Shown here: positions 13,101 through 25,100 of the stretch, in pieces
Numbering within the stretch: the first letter of the stretch is position 1
Layout of the letters: the number at the start of each line of letters is the position of its first letter
Source: Mycteria americana
Lineage: Eukaryota; Chordata; Aves; Ciconiiformes; Ciconiidae
NCBI RefSeq assembly: GCF_035582795.1
Contig: NC_134373.1
Coordinates: 14,096,001-14,160,000, forward strand
Direction: 5' to 3'
Length of the DNA: 64,000 nucleotides
The notes under the pieces: model-generated
What the model was told of the DNA's origin: nothing
The model's database searches: none
The model's input: only the letters and a program-made list of their open reading frames with translations
Program-made: the position numbers and the translations under genes

Positions 13101-16100
13101 ATAAGGGTAAGAGCTTTTTCAAGTATTCTTGCCTAACTTGGAGATCCTTTGAAGAGTTTGTTCCACAGAAGCCAATAATGGCACCCTTTAAAAAAATGTA
13201 AATAAATTTAAAAAGCAAAATAAACATCAACATACCTCAGCAGGCAGATTTTTTTTTTTTTTTTTTTTAAATGAATGTGCAGACTTCACAGGTTGGTAAT
13301 TACATACTTAGCTCATGCAATGCATATGTGAAATTACTAAGAGTTCATTTGGTTATGAAATGAACAGGTTTTAATTGTTACATAGAGATCACGAATGACT
13401 GGAATGTAGGTTATGTGCCTGGGGTTTTTGTTTGTTTGGTTGTTTTTTTTTTTTTCTGAAAGTAACTGAAAAAGTGAAATGTTAGCACCAGTTTTAGAGC
13501 TTCAGCCATAAACTGTGAGGTATAAGAAAGCTAAGAACAAAGCTAAACCAACTTACACTTATTTTTTCCCCAAAATGCATATGAGACATCTTTACTTTCC
13601 TGTTAAGATCTGCCTGATAAATGAGTTGCCCCACAGTAAGATATTTAGAGCAAAAACACACATAGATTTTTTTTTTTCTTTAAAGTGTTGTAGACTAATA
13701 GAGACTCAGGTGATTAAGTAGTAGTATTTTTTGCTTTGTTCAGACCCCCAAACAGGCACTATGTATATTTGTAACGTGTTACCTTTCCAATACGTTTCAA
13801 TTTAGTTTATAACTTCTCTATGAAATTCATTAAAATCCGTACACCTCTAGAGCAGAGGCTGTAAATATGGTTTAATGAACTGAAGTTTAAATCCCAGATA
13901 ACTGAATTCTAAATGGTGCAGGACAAAAGTGTTGTTTTCGAGGAATTTATCTCTTCTGCATAAGTGGAACCAATCTGTAATACCTTCCCTGCTGTGCTTC
14001 GGCTGTGGGGGAACGTAGAGAAGCTGGGTAGCTCCCTATAGTGTAAAACATGCACTAACCATGAAAATCTTGATTGTTATTTTTAATAAGAATTTTGGAT
14101 AGTTGATACTTTTGTAAAACAAGGGCCCCATCAAATTGCTTTTGAGATTCATATAATCACGGACTAGTTTAAAGCTGTTGAAGTCTTTTCAGTCCTAGAA
14201 CTTTGATTTTACATTTGTTTCTTTTTTAAAAAGAGACAAGATATCTGTTTGTTATACATAATTCTCTTTTAAATTTCCTATTTCTTTATTTGCATTGATT
14301 TTTTTTTAATTTATTTTTAATTTTTTTTTTTTTTTTATGTCACATTCTGAGGCAATAAATCATTGGGTATCTTTCAGAAACACATTATGTTGCTGTTGTG
14401 ATACTTAAGGTTTTGGTTCTATCTCTTGTGGTATAGGCAGCTCCTTGCCTGCATACTGGAGTATATGAATTATAAATAAAAGATAAGTAAACGTGATGTG
14501 CAAGAAGTTCCTTTTTTGACCACTTTAATGCTATGCCTGATACCCCTTTTGTTAGAGGTCTGACTGGAAGAAGTCACTTACTTCAAGTTTAGAGCTAAGC
14601 AATGTTTGTGTAAGCCTGTCTGGTTTTGTGTGGGTATGCCACACTGAAACAGTGTTATTTAGCAGATAAGATAGGTCAGACTTGCAAGTAAGAATTTAGG
14701 GGACAGCATAATCTGAAGTATTGATTTAAGACAGGAGGCTGGAAATAGCTGCTGACCTTTGATTTCAGCTGTGGATTTTCTTGGTTATTTGGGGGATTCT
14801 GCTTCTCTTATGTTTATTACCAGCATTGTGCTCCTTTGGTAACTTGCAAGGCTGCTCACCTTGTGAAGTATTGGTGTTCACCATGGCAGAATCCAATATT
14901 TTGCCTTCATATATGTTGCAGGAGTGTTGTGAGGTGTCATAACTATGGGAAATGCTTTGAAAATGCTCTGTTCCTTACGTGCTGTGAGAGAAGCATTTGC
15001 ACTGTATTTGAATGCTTGGTACACTTAAGTGTTCTGCCTTCTGAAGAGTCTCATGGTAAACAGAAATAACTGTTTTGGAACGCTCATCTTTTCTGTAGTA
15101 CTGTTTTACTGTAATGGCTTCAGTGGTTGCTTGAATAAATACGGTGCCTTACTTCTGTTCCCAGGAAGCAGAGCCATTGTAATGGAGTGCCAATACGGAC
15201 CAAGGAGGAAAGGGTTCCAGCCCAAAAAAGCTGGTGAGCAGGAAAACACCTCTGGCCATCTGTACAAAGCCACTTGTCCAGCAAGGTAAGAGTTGTCTAT
15301 AAAGCTGGAAGAGCTACTCAGCATCCTAAGAAAGCGTTCATTCTTGTGAGCCTTGACAGAGCACTGTTTGGGGGTGGTAGCTGATATGCACTGTAGCTCT
15401 TAGCTTTGTCTCCTTGATAACTTGAGGTTGATACTCATTTAGAGGGAAGGAGGAAATGCTGTCCTGTTAAACCGAATCAGCAGTACATCAGGATATGAAA
15501 TACAAATGGGAATCATTCTCTACCTGAGCGTGCATTAGTTATTGTGGTGTCCTTTAGTGACCATGTTTGGTCCTAAAACTTTGTCATCTTATTTGTTGTT
15601 TTTCCTTCAGGCTTTTAATTGCACTTATATCAGTCAATCATCCTAATTTAGCAGATGTCCTATTTGCTGAAGAAGTTACAGTTCTTCCTGTTCACTGGGG
15701 ACTTTCTCCTTATCCAACACTAATGGTTTTTTTCCTTGTCCTTGAGCATCCTCCTGGGTGCTTGCTCAATTTTTACCGAGCTAAGAGTGTATTTACCTGG
15801 ACAGTTGCAGCTAGGTATGTATGTGCTCAATTCTGGCTTCAAGCTGGGTGAACTACAACCTGTTCAGCAATGGTGTTGTGCTTTTACCATACTGAGGGAC
15901 AGAGGATTTTTGCTGAGGTGCAAAATCACTCTGGCTGAGTGGCTTCCAGACTGGAACAGAACTGTGTCTATCTGCATCCATCTGCATCTGTCTCTGTTGA
16001 TGTGTCCTTAACAATTCTACAGTTCTCTTAGAGGCTCCTCGCCCCCTGCAACACTCTGCTTGAACTTTTTCTATACTAATATCTGATACGAAGTAGGTGG

Positions 16101-19100
16101 GGTTTTTGCCTTCCCCCCTGAGGGCAAAGTGTACTGAAGGAAATTTTTTTTTTTTTATTCCCCCTGCCCCTTGGAAGGATCTATATTAAAAAGGTTCAAA
16201 AGTTTCCAGAATACAGAGTTCCTACTGACCCTAAAATTGACAAGAAAATCATAAGAATGGAGCAGGAGAAAGCATTCAACATGCTGAAGAAGAACTTGAT
16301 AGATGCTGGCGGTGTTCTCAGGTGAAACTTCCACTTTTTTCTTTATCTTGACAAATGAAGAAAAAAAGAGCAATAATTTGCTTGGTTTGATTTATTTTTT
16401 ACTTAGTTACTTTATTAAGACTCTTGCTTAATATCAATAGTAAAAAAACCCCACAATGTCAGTAAGACTTCTGTGGCTCTGGAGTATTTAGTTTGGTAAA
16501 TGTGTTAAGCCCAAGCTGTGGAACTTCAGATGTTTTCATGCAGGGAATAGATAAAAGTAGTTGTATTATTTGGGGGTTTGAGCTGGTTTATTTTGCATTG
16601 AAAGATGTGAGAGGGCCCTGAGCTCTGAAAGGCAATATCTTCCAGCTCAGAGGCTGTAAAAACTTAAGTCACTCTAACTATGTTGTTTGTGATTGTCAGA
16701 CTGTTCCCACAAGAGACTCATTTTTTTTTTTTTTTTACCTTTGCTTGAGAATTGTGTGTAGAAACTCTTTCCTTCTTGCCAGGTGGTATGTACAGTTACC
16801 CACTCAGCAAGCCCACCAGTATCATGAAATGGAAACTTCCTGCCTCCCTTCTTCACCATCCCATTTTCCTGAGGAGGAGGAGGAAGTTGTTAGAGATGAG
16901 AACTGTACTCTGCCTTCCCGACTTCATCCTCAAGTGGCAGACAAGATCCGAGAACTGGTGTCTCAGGGAATAGAGCAGGTCTATGCAGTGAGGAAGCAGC
17001 TAAGGTACAGAACTGTCTGGCATGCTCTCATTCTGTACTGTTATATCTACTTTTGCATTTGATTAATTTGGTTTGCAACTAAGTGGCGGCAGTGGTGATG
17101 CATTACTGAATATATTTCCCATATGTCATGAGAATCTGTTTTTCCCAGCTTTTGTCTTCTCTTTCCATTTCATTGTAGGTAGCCACTAAGAGCTGCTGTC
17201 CTCTTTAAAGTTAGTTGAATAAATGGGGATTTTTAATTCCAAACTTTGTAGCAGGTGCACAAAGAACTGGATCAGAAGATCATGTAGCTTGCTCTTGTCT
17301 TGTCATTCCAGCAAGGGGAGGGATAAGGTAGCAGTGTCTATAACAGAGGGAAATAGCACAATCTATTTTAAATACACATATTTTAATGTCCTTTAACATG
17401 TGACAGAAAGTATGTGGAAAGAGAATTATTCAAGCCTGATGAAGTGCCAGAAAGACATAACCTGTCCTTCTTCCCCACTGTGAATGACATCAAGAACCAC
17501 ATTCATGAAGTGCAGAAGTCCCTGAGGAATGGCGAGATGGTGTATAATTCAGAAAGTATCCCAGCAACGGTACGTTGTCCTTTGTGTTTCTTTTTGATTT
17601 TTGGAGTTAAATATTGGAAATCTTATTTTTAATTTTTACCACTTAGCTGTATTTCATCCAAAATTCTCTATGACTTTATATTTCCAGCAGCAATATTTTC
17701 AGTGGAATCTCTGGCTGAGCAAGATTGGATAAAATGTGAATAAAACCTCCTGATCTTATTTGGTATTTATCTCATCAGCATTAGATTGCTATTAGTTGAT
17801 TGACAAATTATACAATACTAGCACTTCATGATGACTGCATGAGCTGGAAGCCACGTGGTGTAGAAAATTTTATTAACGGCTTTGTCATCGTCTGTGTTTT
17901 GGAGAAGTTTACTATTACTTTTCCATATCTGAAAAATGGGAGTGAAGTATGTCTCAGGTGCAGTCTAAATTAGGGCTTGCACAACATTTTGAATGTGTAA
18001 ATATTAATAAATCCACTTTATAGCAAGTGAAGTAAGCATGAAGTAGATACTTCAGAATGCTAAGTAACTCTTACATGTTGTTCCTTAATTTTCTTCCACC
18101 TATTGAGTAATAAGGGATGCACAGTGATCCTAATTTTCCCAATTATGAGGCTGACTGCTAAAGAGTTGCTAATTTAAAATCAGCTTTGACAAACTGTACT
18201 GTTAAATCACACTGTGTCATCAGTCTTTTCCCTCTCCCTACACTGCTCTTGGCCCAGGTGAGTGGATGATACTTGTTAGTTAGCCAAATGGTTTGACTGT
18301 TTTCTATTTGAAAGTCTTTGAACTGTCATGAGCAGACTTTAGCCTTCCTGGTATAGTGCATGTTAAAAAATCTTTTACAAGTTTTTTTGGGGGTTTTGGG
18401 GGGTTTTTTTTGGTAAACCAAGAGCTCCCAAAATGCACAGTTATAAGAAAATAAGAAAGTGTAGGTTTAGACACTGTTTTCCTACAGATCCTATATTGAG
18501 CCTATGTTCCTGTAATAGACAAACTTGCACCCTTTCTGAGAACTGAGATCTTTTTCCTTTCAGCTGCAGTGGACCACAGACAGTGGGAATGTTCTTACAG
18601 AAACAGTGACTGTTACGTTTGCGTCACCACCTTCAGATGGTAGGACTGCATTAATAACTTAGCCGTCTCCAAATGTGATTTGTTTTATTAGCTATGTCAC
18701 AGAAGTTCAGTTTCCTTCCAGAGAGGTTACTGTCATGTTCTGTCACTCAGCTGAACTTAAGAAGGATTATTTTTGTGTGTCTATTTTGGCATACTTTTTT
18801 TTAACTATTTGACTGCATGTGTGGAAAAATATGTGCAGTCCTGATGGAGTTGGCAGAAGTATGAAAATTATGAACTTGGCTTTTATTTAGCATCCTCAAG
18901 CAACTGAAGATTTTAACGAGATGGTTATGTCGAAAGAACGTTTTGCTTTGGATGAAGGTATTAATAACACCTGTATAGACAGAATTAAATTCCTACTGAA
19001 CAGATATGTGTGTCAGGGCACACAGTACCCAGGAGCCAACTGGGTACTTGAGTTCCTTGATGGTTTGTGCTTCACACATGCTTAAACATCTTGCTAAAAA

Positions 19101-22100
19101 GGGCTTGAATGCATATTGGGATTGTTGCTTCTCACAAAGTCATTGGCTTGATGAGTTCCACTGCTAGGATCAGGCCCTGAACAACGAATGCTGTGTTTCT
19201 GTTGTCAGAATTGAGAGCACTCTTTTCCATCTTTCTTAATGCTTAGAATAGAAATAGAAACACAGGTGTTTAGTGGCAGCAGGGCTGAGAGATACGTTTC
19301 TTCAGTTCTTTATGTGGTGTAACTTTATTAATGTGTGAAGCCAAAGTAGCATCTCTTCCCAGCGTTTGCTGAGCCACCCAGCAAAGTACTAAACTTCCAC
19401 TCTGCTGCAAAACCAGAGTGTAGATTTCTATAGAAACTTGGTTTTATGCGTTCATGGTCGAAGGTCTGGTTTTTTGAAGACACTAGTTACACTATCTTTT
19501 CTTTGTTGAAAGTGGGTTCCTGCTACTATGACTTCAACTTCAAAACATGTACTAAAACAAAATACAGGTGTTTGTAACTAGATCTACTTGCTACCCACAT
19601 AGTTAGGATTACACATAGGCTGAGGTGTTTGTAACTAGATCTACTTGCTGCCCACATAGTTAGGATTACACGTGAGGCTGAGATGCTCCGCTGGATCATG
19701 ATGGCTGATAATAAATTTAAGATGAGATTATTCTGCCCTTTTCCCCAGGTTTCAAGGATATTTTGTCTAGTGTGATACCAAAATAACTTTCCTGCATGTT
19801 TGTGGATGCTTCCCCCATCCCTTGTTTAATAGGTTTGATATGAAACTCATCAGAAAAGTTGTTGGCTTTTAGCAGGGATATGATTGCAGCAAGGTGGAAG
19901 AGCTTAATTGTTGGCATACATTAAGATAATGCTGCAGACTTCTTAGATGTTTTTAATCTCGGTGACACTGCCAGCTTGTTTCCTCACTTAATTGGAACAT
20001 GATGGTGGGTACTTTTTGTTCCAGATAGCTAATAGAGAAGTCTTTAGGGACCAAAGGGGCACTGCCACAGTTGTCATGTTTAAAGATTTACTCGTGTCAA
20101 CAGTTACCCTCCGCTGTGGTTCTTGCCTGAAGAAGTCCTATGTGTTTGGGTTTCTTTCCTCCTTGGCCCCTGTCACTCCGTGATCTTTTTCTTGTCTTTG
20201 TTGTAGCAGGAAAAATAAACCCCCAGAGGTTTGGCTGACAGTGTGATTTCTCCTAAATGACTTGATGAACCTGATTTACATGGAGCGGTTCCATGTACAC
20301 CAGTGCATTTACAGTTAATTAAAAAGCCAATGTTGGGCTTTGTTTTTTTGGGATTTTTTTAACTCTTATTTTAGCTATTGCTGCAATGGATCAATTTGAA
20401 CTGAAAAGCATCGTGTACACTTGGTGCTCTTAGGGTAAGAATTTCAGTGTTGACAACTGTCAGAGGACAAGAGGTAAATTTTTAGGCTCATTGTCCCTCT
20501 TTTTTAAGGAAGTCTTGTTTTTTAGGAAAAAAAGGAATTTGCAATATGAGCAAACTTACTGTGCTTAAGCTTGCATGTCTATGTTAATATTTCCATTACT
20601 GTGCTTTTATGGAGAGACATAGAATAGTTGTGCCTTCAGCAGCTGTGATAGAGCTCAGCAGGATGACTTTTGGTATGAATTGTCTGAATACTGGAGAAAG
20701 TTCAGGAAGACCAATTCTTGTTTTCTTTGTTTTTCACAGATAATTTTCTAAGGCAAAGTAGCCTATCAAATGTGTAAACATCCATCCAGTGACATACTGA
20801 GTTTTAAAGGAAGCTAGAGAATTGGATTTGTTTAGTTTTCTGCACATGTGCACCAATTCAGTGAATATAAGCAGATATTCTAATTCCAGCATATCTTGTC
20901 TCCACTTAAATATGTGGGTATGTGTTTGTACACATTGCAAACAGATATTTATAATTGTATTACAAGTCTAAGCAAAAAAAGAAGCCTGACTTTGAAAAAA
21001 ATCAGCTCTCATTAATATACGTGAAGCGGTAGCAAGGAAAAACAACACTGACTTTTTTCAAACTACTGCTTGTATACATTTTTTTTAATTTCAACTTGTG
21101 CTGAATGGGGATAATTTACATTTAAGAAATCAAACAATAATAATAACAATAAATATTTGAAGTAGTTGTGTTCAAGGAGATGTATCTTATGGTCAGTGTG
21201 ATAAAGAGTTAGAGTTCGCAAATCAGTATATATGTTGAAAAATGTATCTCCACTCACTTAGATTGATGGAAACTTTTGTATGATTTCCTGCTAGAAAGCT
21301 TTTTGTGATTGACCATTCCCAATTTTTTTCCATTCATCAGGCTAATCTACATGCACAGGGCAAGCTCTTCTTTTGCAGTTATAGCAGTGAAACTGCGAAA
21401 TAAGAGGCTAAGCAATATCTACTTGTGTCTGAATAAATCTTATCCAAAATGTTCTGGATGGCTCAAACAGGAAATGGAATGATCCCATGGGAAGTTTTCT
21501 TGCAGAAATCACTACAAGTGAATCTCAATTTTTACAAGTCTTCAGGAAATGAAGTCCGTCATTAAATAAGAATTTTGAGGATATGATATAATCTGTAGGC
21601 TGAAAGGCCTGCAGATAAATGGACTTTTGGTATGATATTGTATAGAAGCTACCCTAATTCCACAAAGATGTTTGGAGGAGAGCGGTGAGACTTAGAGGAT
21701 TTCCTGTGTAGATTTTTATTTTGGAAGACAACACTTTCTTTGGATGTTTGTCTGTTACTGAGCCCTTACTGAGGTATATATATTGCCAAATTATTTGATT
21801 GCTGCTTTGCTAGAAATGTTTCAGCTTTTATAACTAGAAATTCAAAGCACAGGATTTATTAGTTGCAATTACTTTGCTCTCCAAAACGGATTTATTGGTG
21901 CTTTTTTTTTTACGCTGAACAGGCACATACAATCTTCCTACAGTATTGTCTTTTTCTCATACCCAGCCTTTTTTCTTTAGCATCCAGGTTCTTCTGCGAA
22001 GAGAAGAGCGTATATGTATATACATGCCTTTTATAAGTCTATGTTGAGATTGAAGGGGTTTGTTCAGTTTGCAGGAGAGGCTTTTAAATGGGAAGAAGAA

Positions 22101-25100
22101 ATTTGTCATAACTGTCTGCTTCCTCTCTGTGGCACTGTAGGGAGCTCAGCAGGGGAGTCAGTCATCACCAAAGCAGAATCCAACCAGAGCGGGGAGTCCT
22201 TGCTACCAGAAACAGCTCAGCTGTTGTCTTCGCTCTCTTCACTTCAGCCCAAGATATTTGCACAACTTCAGGTACAGTCAAGTCGTTTGCAGAAGGTCAG
22301 ACGTTCTGTGCTGGGAATGCTGAAGGTGAGGTGAGAACAGCAAGTTCCCTCTCAGCTAATAATCCCAAACACAGACTTTGAAATAGCTATCAGCTCTTAC
22401 TTTGGCCTCTCTTGCGTGCCACATTTAGCATATAGCTGTGGTGCAGGGGATCCCACTACCATCTTTGGCACTTTGAAGTTAGGGTCTCTTGTGAAAGCAA
22501 AACCAAGAAGATGAAGGTAGTGGGCTTCTGCCTCAAACCAAGCACCTATTCGTTTTCCACATGGTCCAGTCATTTAATAATGAAAATGTTGCAAAAGTGA
22601 GGAGAGATAAGTCAGTCTTACTTATTCCTTTTAAATCCTCCTCCAGCCTCTTAAGAAAATATGTTAAAATCCTAAAACTGCTCCCAGCTCAGATCTATAA
22701 ACTTCCAGGTTGAAAGGCTGAAGAGTGGGCATAAGAATGTCATGCTAAAAGAGCTTCTTCTAAAGCTCATCTCCCTTCAAAGCTGGCTCTCTTAGCCTTC
22801 TTCCCTAACTACTTCTTTGAAAAGCTACCGTCATACTTCCTGAACCCTGATGAAATGCATGATCTCTTCCCTAGAAATACAGTCTGCAGTAAGGTGCTGT
22901 TCTACTTGCTGTTTCCTTCTCTTTCTGAAGACAGCCTGGCTCCACCTCACTCTCTTTTTTTTAAAGCAGTATGCTTAGCTTTTAGTGCCCACCTCTTGTG
23001 GGAATGGGCAGTATTGGGGAACGCTTTGAAACTGACTATCAATCCAAAATTAGAGCTTTATGGTCATTAAGTAGTCTTCTAGATGCTGCTGGATACCATT
23101 GTCCTAATTGTTTTCCAATACAACTTTAGCCTAGTGTTGCTGGGATTGACTGTTCAAAAGAGGTGATGTATAGGAAATCAGAAGCTATCCAGTTCCATCA
23201 TTGCAAGATACATGCTATTAAATGCAAATTCCTCCTGCTATAAATACTGGTATGTTAGTACTTCTTCCTTCTCTTTCACAGGGATTACAGCTGCAGTCAA
23301 CTTTTACCTCCACAAATGGATCAACAGCCCTGATAGCTGTAAATAACCATTCCCCTCCCAGCCCTGCAAGTCTCCTGGATTCCATAGGGAGTGCAATAAC
23401 CAACCATTCTCTAGTACTTAGTCAGGGACACAGTCTGCAAGCAGGTGCTGGCCTAACACAGCATAGCACTGCTGCCTCTGCTTTTGGGACTCTGCCTGGC
23501 CCTGATCAGAGTCTGGTCACCATGGGCCAGTTGGTAGCAGTTGGAGGGGTAGATGACTCCAGAAGCCTAGAAGGAGGAGTCCATCAGATTCTCTTGGGCG
23601 ATGTACAGACTATTCCAGTACGGATTGTGGACAGCCATCCAGCACTTAGTAAGTTGTAGTCTTCCCAATAATATGTAAATATAGAAAATACGGTGGATTT
23701 TGTTCTGTGTGTCTTGAAGAAAGGAGAGAAATGTGTTGGTAATGGGGAACTCCATCACAGACTTCTTTCAGGTGATTCTAATTAGTTTTTACTGTGAAAA
23801 CATGCTGACTGTAAGAAAACAAAAAAACAAACAAAAAACCGCAAACAAAACAAACCCCCAAAACACCAAAACTTAGTTTTTGCTGTAAAAAGATGACTTC
23901 GCAGTTAAACTGCTTATCACTTTCTTTGACCAAATACCAACTTATTTGATGAACACAATATTTTTGCCAAAAATCCTAATATTTAGCTAAAATTATGATC
24001 TTCAAAATAATTTTCTTAAAGGAAAAATAAGAATAGAAAATAACCAATATTGAATCTAGTTAGAACTCTTTGGAAAGAAATATGGGTGTTTTGATGACTT
24101 CTTTGCACCATCCCAGCAGATTTCTGAATTTTTTAAATAAACTTTTACTAGGATCCTGTAGTCATCAATATGCTTTAGTAGATCAGTTGGAGTTGTATGT
24201 AATTGCTTGGAACTTCAAACTTCTGTGTGAAAATACTTTAAAAAAACCCACACAATAAACACCATAAATAACTTTCTCTATATAAAAATAGGAGGCTCCT
24301 GAAAACCATTATTATCAAATATAGATACAATCTTTGAATTCTCAGCCGTGGAACCTGATTGAGAATGAAAGCTTGCATTCTCAAAGAATGACTTCTAATT
24401 CTTGGTGAAGAAAACCTATTAGATATGGAGCGTATATAGATCAGTGCAACATATCCTTTTGAGTTTCCAGAGAGTCTGAAATGTTAGCTGTGCAATGCTT
24501 TATTATTTCTATATTATCTTTTCTTGTCATCTGTGACTTCTAAAAAGATGACTCTTGAGTAGTTTTGCAGAAACACCTAGGTAAAGATGTGCTAGATCAT
24601 AGCCTACACCTTCGTAATGCCATAGCGATAATTATCTCCATATGTCCTGATGACTTTTGCAGGTCAGCACAACTGTAATATTCTGAAAATGGAAATATAA
24701 GACTACATGAAGAAATAAAAAGAGAATAAAGGGTACATGAGGAAATATGCTGAAATTCATTAGTGTTTAAGTAATATTGGGATATTTTACTGTGGCAGTA
24801 TTGTTAGGTTAAATTTAAGGGGTTTTCTGCCCGCTGTACTCGGATGTTTGTGTAACTGGTTGTTTTCCCTTTTATAATTGAATTTGACTAATCTCCTGAG
24901 AAAGTCTGTTTTCAGGGTGAAAGAATTTCAGAGAGGTTGTCAAATGCCCCTTCTCCATTCAGTTGTTTAACCCATTTGTTCGATCTAGATGTTGATGCCT
25001 CTCAAATTTTTATAAGTGATGAGTGTTGTAAGTGAAATTTTAAAGAGATACTATTTTACACAAAAAGAAATGTAGTCAAATATAAAATTCTATAACTGCA

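Larger units (their letters stand above)
8288..15164 (+). other. CARF introns 5-6
   Basis: Introns of 4343 and 2344 nt. Intron 5, the largest, has a poly-T tract (8768-8785), a possible ancient CR1 fragment (about 8960-9160) and a G/T tract (11881-11942). Intron 6 has poly-T runs at 13251-13268 and about 14321-14336. I saw nothing else interpretable. Confidence 0.55.
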